From an uncultured Ilumatobacter sp. (GTDB lineage: Bacteria > Actinomycetota > Acidimicrobiia > Acidimicrobiales > Ilumatobacteraceae): DNA of 15,832 bases. The notes beneath the pieces were generated by a model. It was not told where the DNA came from, did not search any database, and worked only from the letters and a program-made list of their open reading frames with translations. Both the position numbers and the translations under genes were made by a program. The stretch covers positions 1 through 15,832 of the forward strand of contig CALKNK010000034.1 of the NCBI GenBank assembly GCA_938091165.1, given 5' to 3'. Shown one piece after another: positions 1 through 7,315 of the stretch. Within the stretch, counting starts at the first letter, position 1. Every line of letters begins with the position of its first letter.

Positions 1-199
1 CTTCCGGAGGGGATGGTCCGGAACGTGGCGCGAAACTGCGTGGCGCAGGGCTGCGCGGGCGAACCTTGAAGGCGCGAAGCTGACCGGCGCCGACCTGCGC
101 GAAGCGAACCTGATCGACGCGACCGGCTGGGACACCGTGAAAGGCAAAAAGACGATCATTGGCCTCGACACCGCCGTCAACGTCCCGACCGATCAGTGA
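1..199 (+). CDS. Pentapeptide-repeat protein, C-terminal fragment with an apparent frameshift
   Basis: Only the 3' end of this gene is in the window. Reading from base 3, the frame gives pentads such as GAKLR and GAGLR up to the GGG at 57-59. From there the pentads continue in the -1 frame as GANLE, GAKLT, GADLR and EANLI, ending at the TGA at 197-199. The five-residue A(D/N/K)LXX period is kept exactly across the change of frame, so one G is missing from the reading of this stretch. Pentapeptide repeats form right-handed beta helices and occur in proteins of very mixed function, including membrane-associated and gyrase-protecting ones. Nothing here says which. After the last repeat comes a non-repeat tail of about 30 residues beginning ATGWD. 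The frameshift could be a real mutation or a sequencing or assembly error near a contig end. The family call is fairly safe; function is unknown. Confidence 0.65.
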   Translation, partial: FRRGWSGTWRETAWRRAARANLEGAKLTGADLREANLIDATGWDTVKGKKTIIGLDTAVNVPTDQ

Positions 200-541
200 A
201 CCACGCACTACGTTGCGCGTGAATAAAGGGCTGATGCAAGTACATACCGAACTCGCCCCGAGGGCGTAGACGGCAACAACGACACGCTGCACACACCACG
301 ACACCGAGTGATTAGAAAACACTTGAAGTGACGGGTCTCCCTCTTCAGGGGAAAGAGAAATTTTTTGGCGGGGCGGAGGACGGAGTGGCGGGTCTAAAAA
401 ACGTTCTACACGACGGTGGTCGTCATGGGCTCAATTCGTTAGTACTCGCCCACAGCGCGATTGCTGTAACGGAACGTCTCAATTTCCTCGGTCGGTCAGC
501 GTTATTGCAACCGTTATCGCCTTCAGCAGGTCTTTCGTCCG
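200..541. other. Intergenic region without a recognisable gene
   Basis: This 342-base stretch lies between the 3' ends of the pentapeptide fragment and the MFS gene, so transcription converges on it. A 79-codon open frame at 328-567 has no family resemblance and runs into the MFS gene on the opposite strand, so it is not called. The only structure seen is a weak hairpin followed by six T residues, listed separately. Confidence 0.5.
336..366 (+). terminator. Possible weak rho-independent terminator
   Basis: CCCT (339-342) and AGGG (347-350) can pair around a CTTC loop. TCT (336-338) can extend the stem by pairing with AGA (354-356) across a three-base bulge, and six T residues follow at 361-366. 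It could end transcription of the pentapeptide-repeat gene, whose stop is about 140 bases upstream. The stem is short and AT-poor only in part, so this is a weak call. Confidence 0.25.
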
Positions 542-1765
542 TTACGAGCGACGAGTCAAAGGCATGAGTACAGCGCCGGCTGCAACTGCCAAGAGGCCAG
601 CCCCAGCTAGAAGGACCCCCGCTCCGCCCACATCAAGCGTGACACCCCAGACGAGGAGCGCAACCGTTGTCGAAGCTGTGCGAACCAAGTTGAGAGCAGC
701 AGCGCCGCTTGCATCGTTTGTTGCGTGGGCGTCATCGATAAAGACGCCCACCTGAGCTGCAGTCACGACGCCACGGAACAGTGCAATACCAGCGGCGATC
801 ATGATCCACGCTGCGAGTTCGAGGTATCCCCCAAGCCAAAGTGCTGATCCCGCCAGAGAGAGAACAAGAGCACCACTCATTGTCATTGCAACCACCGCAA
901 TCCGGCAGTTCGGGTTGTTGGGGGCCGTCCGCCAACGATCGACGACGAACTTTGTTCCCATCGAGCCGAGTTGCAACGACGCGAGGACTAGCCCGACGCC
1001 CTGCCAGAGCTCTCCATGGTCGAGCTCTGCCACCACCGGCACAATCATGGAGTGCATCGGAGTGAGCACGAAAGAGCAAATCACCGCCACGTAGAACCCG
1101 ATACGCGTCGATGTCTGCTGCCACCTCGCCTTGAGATCCGCTGTGAGGAACAGGCGGGGGCGGCGCGCTACATGTGGTCCCCTTGGTACTTCTGTTGACG
1201 TCGCGACGAAGCCCAACGGCAGCGTCAGCACGCCTGCGAGAGTAAGGCCGACCCCAGCCACCACTTCACTGCTCGCAAGAGAGCCGGCAACGGCCGCGCC
1301 CATGGCAGCTGCAGGCGCACGGAAGAATTGCCGTCGCGACCACATCACCGGCGAATCTGGCGAGAGAACAGCTCGGCCCAGGAGCGGCGCACAGGTCATT
1401 CGGATCGCGATCAAGGCGCCGATCAAAGGGCTAGCGACGAGAATCAACTCGTAATCAGCCGCACTGAAAACTGCGGTCAAACCGATACCGATGAGGAGCA
1501 CGCCCCTTAGGAACATGGCATTGCGGAGCACCAGCGAACAACCCCAACGTTGCACCCACATCGGAACGAACGGCGTACTCATCGCTGTGGCCAGAGACAC
1601 CACCGCGAACATCACCCCGGCGTACTTTCCCCCGTGCGAATCGCCTGCCTCTGTCGCAATCACCGCCATCTCAACTGGGATAATCGCCGAGGCAGCGGAG
1701 GCTAAACCGGTGGCAAGCAAGAAGGACCGTTCCTTCGACATGTACCGACTATTACCTCTGGCCAT
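542..1765 (-). CDS. MFS-type transporter
   Basis: This 407-residue protein is strongly hydrophobic and shows about twelve membrane-spanning stretches in two halves of roughly 200 residues. A more polar, basic stretch (around residues 195-215, PRGPHVARRPR and after) separates the halves, as expected for a major facilitator superfamily protein in the cytoplasmic membrane. No motif reveals a substrate; drug or metabolite export, or uptake, are all possible. The ATG at 1765 is chosen because AGGG lies nine bases upstream. A second ATG eight codons in (1741) is a fair alternative. The gene reads in the same direction as the M20 peptidase and aldehyde dehydrogenase, but 488 bases separate it from them, so it probably has its own promoter. 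Family call is good; specificity cannot be read from the sequence. Confidence 0.8.
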   Translation of the reverse strand: MARGNSRYMSKERSFLLATGLASAASAIIPVEMAVIATEAGDSHGGKYAGVMFAVVSLATAMSTPFVPMWVQRWGCSLVLRNAMFLRGVLLIGIGLTAVFSAADYELILVASPLIGALIAIRMTCAPLLGRAVLSPDSPVMWSRRQFFRAPAAAMGAAVAGSLASSEVVAGVGLTLAGVLTLPLGFVATSTEVPRGPHVARRPRLFLTADLKARWQQTSTRIGFYVAVICSFVLTPMHSMIVPVVAELDHGELWQGVGLVLASLQLGSMGTKFVVDRWRTAPNNPNCRIAVVAMTMSGALVLSLAGSALWLGGYLELAAWIMIAAGIALFRGVVTAAQVGVFIDDAHATNDASGAAALNLVRTASTTVALLVWGVTLDVGGAGVLLAGAGLLAVAAGAVLMPLTRRS

Positions 1766-2253
1766 GTAGCTGTGCCCTATCGACTAGTTTCGCGGTGCCC
1801 GAGCCGGTCACGAACACTGACTTTGGCCAGACATCGGGTCGGATCGAGTGTCGGGTGAGTTGGTCGAGTTCGATCGTAGCGATCCTCGTCCTTTGAATGA
1901 GGTGATGCCTCATCGGCATCAAGGGACGTTCCGTTGGGTTCGCGTTGCGCAGATGTCTGTGGCTGAATACCTGGCGCTTGTCTTAGGTGTCATCATCGCT
2001 GCGTGCAAGAGCTTTCCGAAGATCGCCGTCGGGAAATCGTTACTGCTGACCGCCCCGGCATCACGGTTCGTTTCGACGGGCGCGACGGATAGCGGTCTAT
2101 AAATCGCTGCCTTGGGTTGGACTAAATGTTTCAACGTCGCCTTGCTGGCGTTCCAAACGCCATTACGCGCGTCGTAGCTAAGCATGAATTTTACTGTTGA
2201 GCGCCATCCCCCGTAGCTCTCAACTGAACAGCGGCGGGGGCCGACGACGTCAC
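1766..2253. other. Intergenic region, possibly holding decayed sequence
   Basis: No gene is called in these 488 bases between two minus-strand genes. An 84-codon frame on the plus strand (1848-2102) and an 88-codon frame on the minus strand (1919-2185) overlap and neither resembles a family I know. Small perfect inverted repeats are unusually visible: GATCG/CGATC at 1872-1884, GATGCC/GGCATC at 1904-1920, GGCGTT/AACGCC at 2147-2161, and the larger stem at 2196-2224 listed separately. The MFS promoter should lie at the left end, but no convincing -35/-10 pair was seen. Confidence 0.45.
2196..2224 (-). terminator. Hairpin behind the M20 peptidase gene, possible terminator
   Basis: GTTGAG (2196-2201) pairs with CTCAAC (2219-2224). 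After one mismatch the stem continues for two more G-C pairs around an 11-base loop. It sits 30 bases past the stop codon of the M20 gene, where a terminator for the aldehyde dehydrogenase-peptidase unit would be expected. No T tract follows on the minus strand, so it may instead be an RNA-stabilising or unrelated hairpin. Confidence 0.3.
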
Positions 2254-3351
2254 TCAGTTGGGGCCAAGGGCTGCGACAATGCCTGCGACAAGGCGAGCTC
2301 GCTCGGGCATAGTAGCCACGACCACGTGCTCAGTGTCAGCGTGGGCGCCGCCACCAACGGCGCCAAGACCATCGAGCGTGGGGACGCCGATTGCTGCGGT
2401 GAAGTTGCCGTCGCTGCCACCACCGACGGAGTACCCCTCGATGCCCGGCGACACTCGCTGCGCAATAGGAAATAGCGTCGCAGAGGCTGACTCCGGCATC
2501 GGAGGACGCCCAATTTGACCCGTTACCTCTACCGTCGCCCCATCAACGCGTGCCGCGAGCGCAGCCATCGACGCTTCGACTCTGGCCTTCTCGTCTGCGG
2601 ACTCCACGCGAGCATCAACCTTGATGCGACCCTCGGCGGGCACGACGTTGTCGGTCGTCCCAACGTGGGCCACCGTGGGAGTCACGGTGGTACCCATTGC
2701 AGCATCACCAATTTGGTCAATAACCAGCACTTGGTGCGATGCCTCAACAAGCGCGTTAATACCGGCTGCGGGCTCTAATCCAGCGTGACTGGCTCGGCCA
2801 GTAATGACGACTTCGAACGTCCCGCAACCCTTGCGTCCAGTCTTCAGTGCACCCTCAGCAGCGGATGGTTCGAGCACGAGGACGTTGCCACACGCTTGCG
2901 CACGCTCTTCGATCAGCGCACGCGACTGGTACGACCCGACCTCTTCGTCCGCGCTGAACAACAACTCAACGTGGGAAATGTCGTCGAGCGTGGCGAGTCC
3001 ATGCAACGCCTGCACGATCCCAGCCGTCATATCAAAGCAGCCCGGTCCTGTCATTAAACCGTCCGTTACGGCAAACGGAAGACGGTCGAGCGTGCCCATC
3101 GGGAACACCGTGTCGTGGTGCCCAAGAAGCAGCACACGTTGCCCGTCCGCAACCACCTCGCTGCCTTTCCAGTGGACATGAGGGCCCGCCGACGACTCGA
3201 TGAGGTCACATTGTCGACCTAGTAGACGCTCGATCATCGCTGCGAGTGTCTCTGCTGACTTTTGCAACTGCGGCAGGTCATACGACGGGGACTCGATCTC
3301 GATCAAGGTCTTGACGTCAGCGATCATTGCGTCGAGGTCGTACTCAGCCAT
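2254..3351 (-). CDS. M20 family metallopeptidase, carboxypeptidase G2-like
   Basis: A cytosolic zinc-dependent hydrolase of the M20 family, which cleaves C-terminal amino acids or N-acyl amide bonds. In numbering from the upstream GTG at 3372, the di-zinc set is complete: H85 in GHHDTV, D114 in GCFDM, E143 (general base) and E144 in ADEEVGS, E168 in VLEPS and H344 in GGAHADTEH. The spacing from first His to Asp (29) and between the two later Glu ligands (24) matches, as I recall, carboxypeptidase G2. The dimerisation ('lid') domain lies near residues 180-290 and begins GRASHAGLEPAAG. The ATG at 3351 gives 365 residues and a natural N-terminus; the GTG at 3372 would add seven. The gene lies 26-47 bases behind the aldehyde dehydrogenase and is very probably co-transcribed with it. 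Glutamate carboxypeptidase or N-acyl amino acid hydrolase activity is likely, but the substrate is not determined. Confidence 0.88.
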   Translation of the reverse strand: MAEYDLDAMIADVKTLIEIESPSYDLPQLQKSAETLAAMIERLLGRQCDLIESSAGPHVHWKGSEVVADGQRVLLLGHHDTVFPMGTLDRLPFAVTDGLMTGPGCFDMTAGIVQALHGLATLDDISHVELLFSADEEVGSYQSRALIEERAQACGNVLVLEPSAAEGALKTGRKGCGTFEVVITGRASHAGLEPAAGINALVEASHQVLVIDQIGDAAMGTTVTPTVAHVGTTDNVVPAEGRIKVDARVESADEKARVEASMAALAARVDGATVEVTGQIGRPPMPESASATLFPIAQRVSPGIEGYSVGGGSDGNFTAAIGVPTLDGLGAVGGGAHADTEHVVVATMPERARLVAGIVAALGPN

Positions 3352-3392
3352 ACCCTGATCGTAGGGGATCACCCGTGGTGTCTGGCCCTTAA

Positions 3393-3409
3393 TTGCGATC
3401 AGATCGCAA
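3393..3409. repeat. 17-base near-perfect palindrome across the aldehyde dehydrogenase stop codon
   Basis: TTGCGATC and GATCGCAA flank a single A, giving 8-base arms around one central base. The palindrome covers the last codons and the TGA of the aldehyde dehydrogenase and lies just upstream of the M20 start. As RNA it could form a six-pair stem with a five-base loop; as DNA it looks like a dimeric operator half-site pair. Function is unknown. Confidence 0.5.
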
Positions 3410-4826
3410 AACCACCGAGCTTGACCTCCAAGTACTCAGAGATGCCTTCGTGGCCGCCTTCGCGACCAAGACCTGAGTCACCCATGCCACCGAACGGCGC
3501 TGCTGCGGAGGTCGGGTTCACATCGTTGATGCCAATAATGCCAAATCGAAGGCCCTCGAAAGCGCGCATCGCTGTTGACAGATTCTGCGTGTAAACGTAA
3601 GCGGCGAGGCCGTAGTTCGTGTCGTTCGCCATGGCAACCACTTCGTCAACTTCGCTGTAAGAGATCACCGGGGCAACGGGTCCAAAAGTTTCCTCACGTC
3701 GAATGAGCATGTCCTCGGTGACCCCAGTGACGAGCGTTGGCGCATAAAAATGCCCGCCATCGAAGCCTTCTCCAGTCAGCCGCCTACCACCGATCGGCAC
3801 ATCAGCACCCTTCGATTGCGCGTCTTCGACCTGATTCGCAACCTTGGCGACGGCTGCTTCGTTGACGAGCGGACCAACGCCAACGCCCTCACGCATCCCG
3901 TTGCCAGCCTTCACCCGACCGATCCGTTGCACGAGCGTGTCGACGAAAGCTTCGGCACCAGACTCGTGAACATAGAGACGATTTGGGCTGATACACGCCT
4001 GGCCTGAGTTGAGGAATTTCAGGGCCGCAGCACCTTTGGCTGCGTGCACCGGCTCAGCATCGGGGTACACAATGAAGGGAGCATGGCCGCCAAGTTCAAC
4101 AGACACCCTTTTCAGATTGCTTGCGGCTTTGCCCGCAAGCATCTTGCCCACAGCGGTCGACCCGGTGAAGGTCAATTTGCGAACTCGTTCGTCAGTGCAA
4201 AAGACCTCTCCAATCGGCTTTGGGTCAGCTGCCGTTACAAGGTTGACGACACCGGCAGGAGTTCCTGCATCGGCAAAAATTTGGAAGATCGCGCGGGCGC
4301 AGAGTGGCGTTGCTTCAGCCGCCTTCAGCACAAGAGTGCAACCAGCAGCAAGCGCCGGACCCATCTTTCTCGTCAGCATTGAAATCGGGTAGTTCCACGG
4401 CGTGATAGCGGCGACCACACCAACAGGCTGCTTGAGGACGAGAAAACGTTGATCGGCACGGGCTGATGGCAGCCACTCCCCCGCAACCCGCTTAGCTTCT
4501 TCGGCGTACCATCGAAGGAAGTCGGCTCCGTACTTCACCTCGGCCGAACTCGCTTTGAGCGGCTTACCCTGCTCGTGCGTCATCAACTCAGCGATCTCGG
4601 CTCTACGTTCGGTCATCAACTCCCAAGCACGGTAAAGCAAGTCGGCGCGCTCGTACGCTGTTGTCCGTGACCACGGCCCGAACGCCTCGTCCGCAGCAGC
4701 AAGGGCGGCTTTTGCGTCATCGGCGCCCCCGTCAGGCACCGACCCGATGACTTCGCCGGTAGCCGGATTGGTCACGTCAAACGTTGCGTCGGATACTGCG
4801 TCCGCCCATTCCCCATTGATGAACAT
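3399..4826 (-). CDS. NAD(P)-dependent aldehyde dehydrogenase, succinate-semialdehyde type
   Basis: A cytosolic aldehyde dehydrogenase oxidising an aldehyde to its acid. From the ATG at 4826 it has 475 residues, close to E. coli GabD (about 482). Key elements in this numbering: N145 in TPWNYP (oxyanion site), K168 in the cofactor-binding strand (followed by AAE where PSE or PAE is usual), the FTGSTAVGK cofactor loop, general base E244 in VELGGHAP, and nucleophile C278 in NSGQACISPNR. The VELGGHAPF and C-terminal PFGGMGDSGLGREGG segments point to the succinate-semialdehyde group. The 22 residues upstream of the ATG in the same frame have no family match, so the shorter start is preferred although no good Shine-Dalgarno is visible. 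It is the first gene of a probable two-gene unit with the M20 peptidase and is divergent from an MmyB-like regulator. Substrate could be another semialdehyde or an aminoaldehyde. Confidence 0.9.
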   Translation of the reverse strand: MFINGEWADAVSDATFDVTNPATGEVIGSVPDGGADDAKAALAAADEAFGPWSRTTAYERADLLYRAWELMTERRAEIAELMTHEQGKPLKASSAEVKYGADFLRWYAEEAKRVAGEWLPSARADQRFLVLKQPVGVVAAITPWNYPISMLTRKMGPALAAGCTLVLKAAEATPLCARAIFQIFADAGTPAGVVNLVTAADPKPIGEVFCTDERVRKLTFTGSTAVGKMLAGKAASNLKRVSVELGGHAPFIVYPDAEPVHAAKGAAALKFLNSGQACISPNRLYVHESGAEAFVDTLVQRIGRVKAGNGMREGVGVGPLVNEAAVAKVANQVEDAQSKGADVPIGGRRLTGEGFDGGHFYAPTLVTGVTEDMLIRREETFGPVAPVISYSEVDEVVAMANDTNYGLAAYVYTQNLSTAMRAFEGLRFGIIGINDVNPTSAAAPFGGMGDSGLGREGGHEGISEYLEVKLGGFAI

Positions 4827-5410
4827 ACGCGTAGCGTAGATCCATCGGCTACGTTCCCAAATTCGTGCTGAGGTGGGACTGGCAGGAGCCAACGCCTGAC
4901 ACCGCTGCAGCCTTCCTGTCTGATTCTCAGAGGTTCACCCAAACAGCCTAAAACAGTACGTCCGGTCCGGGTGGCTTTACGCAAGCCACCGAGCGCTTGA
5001 TGATGTGCTTTCCACAGCGCCCCGTCCAGCGCATACGCACCTCGAATCTCATCCCGAGGCACTCACCGGCAGCGACGGGGTACAGGATTTCGACCTCACC
5101 TAAGTCAAGATTTTTTTTCGCCCACCTATTTCGCGCCGGATCGCAGATCAGGATTTCGATCGACACATCCAGCGGCAACCAGCCGGTCTGGGTGATGAAC
5201 ATCATCAACGACGACGATCGGGTCACCATTCGTTTGGCGATGATTACCCCTCAAAGGTCGTGTTCCCGTTGTGCCCGGCATCAAGGCACCTGCTGACTTT
5301 CCCAAGTGCGGCGTGCTGCGCAGTCAACCGGACCGACCGTACCTCGAATAGTTCAATCCGGTTACGCCGCGCGCGACGTGACCCAGAGCGAACCTGATTG
5401 ACTCTTCGGC
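4827..5410. other. Divergent intergenic region between aldehyde dehydrogenase and regulator
   Basis: This 584-base region should hold the promoters of the leftward catabolic pair and the rightward regulator. It contains eight T residues in a row (5111-5118), a small dyad GATGA/TCATC (5194-5206) and a 7-base inverted repeat near the regulator (listed separately). Two overlapping open frames, a 93-codon one on the minus strand (4948-5229) and a 99-codon one on the plus strand (4997-5296), both have high GC in third positions, so codon bias does not decide between them. Neither resembles a known family or has a well-placed ribosome binding site. I do not call a gene, but a short or decayed one cannot be excluded. 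Confidence 0.45.
5326..5363. promoter_or_regulatory. Inverted repeat upstream of the MmyB-like regulator, possible operator
   Basis: AACCGGA (5326-5332) and TCCGGTT (5357-5363) are exact reverse complements separated by 24 bases. Their centres are 31 bases apart, about three helical turns, so a dimeric regulator could contact both arms on one face of the DNA. The repeat ends 47 bases before the GTG of the regulator, where autoregulation would act. This is inferred from position and symmetry only. Confidence 0.3.
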
Positions 5411-6238
5411 GTGGGGGTATCTGACCATCGACGAGAGCTCGCCGACTTTTTGCGAGCTCGCCGAGAAGCGACTCGCCCTGAGCAGGTCGGCCTGCCCGCT
5501 GGGCGAGGCCGTCGAACTCCGGGCTTACGCCGCGAAGAAGTTGCCCTGCTCGCCGGCGTGTCGTTCACCTGGTACACCTGGCTTGAGCAGGGCCGGCAGA
5601 TCAATGCCTCACACGATGTGCTGCTGGCGATCGGCCGAGCGCTTCAACTCGACGAGGCTGAGCAAGAACACTTGATCGCCCTCACCGACCCAGGCACCGC
5701 CTTAGTAGAGGCACCAGCCGAAGCACCCAGCGCACTGGTCCGACTCATCGACTCACTCATGCCCGCTCCTGCGTACGTGTTGGGTCCACACTGGGAATTC
5801 GTGGCGTGGAATACGGCTCAAGCACGGCTCTACCCGCAGATTGAAGAACTCGACCCACCGCGCCGCAACCTGCTCTGGGTACTTTTTGCTGATCCTTCGA
5901 CGCGCGACCTCATCGTTGATTGGGATATCCATGCACGTCAGGCATTGGCTGAGTTTCGTTCGGCAACATCGGCTGTTCGCCACGACCCGACGATGACTGA
6001 ACTCATTGCATTACTGACTTCAGAAAGCACGGATTTTGCTGCCTGGTGGCCTGAGCACGACGTGTCGGGATTCGAGACTCGCCTCCGTCGATTCTCACAC
6101 TCAGCAGCGGGTCTCTTGACGTTCGAATATCAGCAGCTGACGCCTGCCGAGTGGCCGACGCTGCGCGTTGTTGCACAGTTGCCTGTTCCGGGCGACAACT
6201 CGGCCGAACGCCTAGCCGTCCGCCACTACCTCGTCTGA
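5411..6238 (+). CDS. XRE-family regulator with MmyB-like ligand-binding domain
   Basis: A 275-residue DNA-binding transcription factor. Residues 9-90 form the helix-turn-helix region typical of the MmyB group, with RTPGLRREEVALLAGVS followed by WYTWLEQGR. Residues from about 105 to the end match the PAS-like MmyB/MltR ligand-binding domain, including the HWEFVAWNTA segment and the late FEYQ element. In Streptomyces the namesake MmyB activates methylenomycin genes, and the domain is thought to bind a small hydrophobic ligand. The GTG at 5411 gives the normal N-terminus; no Shine-Dalgarno is visible, so a leaderless or weakly translated message is possible. The gene diverges from the aldehyde dehydrogenase-M20 pair, and such regulators often control an adjacent divergent gene. 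The closest target is therefore probably that pair, and possibly itself. Confidence 0.9.
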   Translation: MGVSDHRRELADFLRARREATRPEQVGLPAGRGRRTPGLRREEVALLAGVSFTWYTWLEQGRQINASHDVLLAIGRALQLDEAEQEHLIALTDPGTALVEAPAEAPSALVRLIDSLMPAPAYVLGPHWEFVAWNTAQARLYPQIEELDPPRRNLLWVLFADPSTRDLIVDWDIHARQALAEFRSATSAVRHDPTMTELIALLTSESTDFAAWWPEHDVSGFETRLRRFSHSAAGLLTFEYQQLTPAEWPTLRVVAQLPVPGDNSAERLAVRHYLV

Positions 6239-6276
6239 ACAGCAACGCTCAGACGACAGCGCTGGCCAGTCGTTGA

Positions 6277-7206
6277 TCAGACCCAGTCATTAGGCAACTC
6301 AGTACGACGCGGCGGTTCGGCGCCTTGACGAGTCACGACCACCGCCGCTGCCTGATGAGCTGCCAACACAGCCTGCTGCAGACCCTCAACATCTGAGCGG
6401 CCTCGACTCGAAGCCATCCACCACGCAAGCAGAGCGCCGCTGAAAGTGTCGCCTGCGCCTATTGAGTCAATCACGGGTGAGTCAAGCGGCGCGACCGGTA
6501 CCTCGATTAAGCCATGCTCTCCGACGATTGAGGTTGTCGATGCTCCGGCAGTTACGAGCACGGTGGCGCCACCGACCGCTTGAAGCTGGTGTGCGGCATC
6601 AATCACATTGATTCCGGGCGACAGGTAGGCAAGGTCGTCGTCGCTCACCTTCACGATGTCGGCCCGCATCAGCAGCTGATTGACGCGTTCCAGGTAAGCG
6701 GTCCGATCACCAACAACCTTCGGGCGACAATTAATGTCGAAGAACACGGTGGTCGAGTCATCGACCGTCTTCGTCATGGCCAGCACCGTGTCGGCCATCG
6801 GCTGCAAGGCCAGCCCAAGCCCACCGGTGAAGAAGACGCCGGGACCTACCCATGGGGTATCGCCTGGTTCGAGCGCTGGTGCGGAGGTGCCGTCGATGTA
6901 GAACCGGTACGACGCGGCGCCAGCGTCATCGAGTTCAGCGGCAGCGAGCGTGGTTGGGAGGTCCTTGCGCACCGAAGCGATGTGAACGCCATCCGCTTCG
7001 AGCTGTGCGGCCAGCAGCGATCCAAAACGATCAGTTGACAACGTGCCGATGAACGTGACCGGCGCGCCAAGGCGGGCCGCTGCCCGAGCCGTGTTGAATG
7101 GTGCTCCACCGAGCGTTGCCGTGACGTCGCCGTCTGGTTGGATCACCAAGTCCACCACAGCCTCGCCGGCCACTGTGATGCGGGACTCAGTTGTTGTCGC
7201 TGCCAT
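6277..7206 (-). CDS. PfkB-family carbohydrate kinase, fructokinase-like
   Basis: A cytosolic ATP-dependent sugar kinase of the PfkB/ribokinase family. From the ATG at 7206 it has 309 residues, the usual length. The first signature, GGAPFNTARAAARLG, covers residues 33-47 and binds substrate. The second, DSIGAGDTFSGALLAW, covers residues 247-262 and supplies the anion hole and the catalytic Asp (D253). DINCRP around residue 157 is also typical of fructokinase-like members. Two upstream starts (ATG at 7215, and a frame open to 7257) add only a basic extension (MRRRSRAS) unlike the family, so the short start is chosen. The gene converges with the regulator gene, 38 bases apart, and diverges from the oxidoreductase gene. 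Fructose is the most likely substrate, but related ketoses, 2-keto-3-deoxygluconate or nucleosides are possible. Confidence 0.88.
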   Translation of the reverse strand: MAATTTESRITVAGEAVVDLVIQPDGDVTATLGGAPFNTARAAARLGAPVTFIGTLSTDRFGSLLAAQLEADGVHIASVRKDLPTTLAAAELDDAGAASYRFYIDGTSAPALEPGDTPWVGPGVFFTGGLGLALQPMADTVLAMTKTVDDSTTVFFDINCRPKVVGDRTAYLERVNQLLMRADIVKVSDDDLAYLSPGINVIDAAHQLQAVGGATVLVTAGASTTSIVGEHGLIEVPVAPLDSPVIDSIGAGDTFSGALLAWWMASSRGRSDVEGLQQAVLAAHQAAAVVVTRQGAEPPRRTELPNDWV

Positions 7207-7303
7207 GGGTCCCATGCTGGCACGGCTGCGCCTCCGCATACACCCAGCGCGCTGCACCCTTCCGAAATGAACTCTCCCAGCTAATCGATGTTACGACTCG
7301 CGC

Positions 7304-7315
7304 TATAACAGGAGA
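7304..7315 (+). promoter_or_regulatory. Candidate -10 element for a leaderless oxidoreductase transcript
   Basis: TATAAC at 7304-7309 ends six bases before the ATG at 7316, which is where a -10 box lies relative to a transcription start. If used, transcription would begin at or next to the start codon and the mRNA would be leaderless, as is common in Actinobacteria. Between them lies AGGAG (7310-7314), which looks like a Shine-Dalgarno but is only one base from the ATG, too close to serve it. No good -35 was seen. Confidence 0.35.

Noticed and set aside
328..567. 79-codon open frame on the plus strand
   Set aside because: No family resemblance, no ribosome site, and it runs into the 3' end of the MFS gene on the other strand.
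732..1124. 130-codon minus-strand frame inside the MFS gene
   Set aside because: It is a shifted frame of a gene whose membrane-protein reading is clear.
1848..2102. 84-codon plus-strand frame starting with GTG
   Set aside because: I could not match it to transposases, regulators or toxins, and the opposite strand is equally open.
5103..5108. TTGACT on the minus strand as a -35 box for the aldehyde dehydrogenase
   Set aside because: No acceptable -10 follows at 16-19 bases, and it is about 280 bases from the start codon.
5398..5403. TTGACT just before the regulator GTG as a -35 box
   Set aside because: It ends seven bases before the start codon, so a promoter using it would begin inside the gene.
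6253..6273. ACGAC/GTCGT stem between the convergent regulator and PfkB genes as a terminator
   Set aside because: Only five pairs with an 11-base loop and no T run on either strand.
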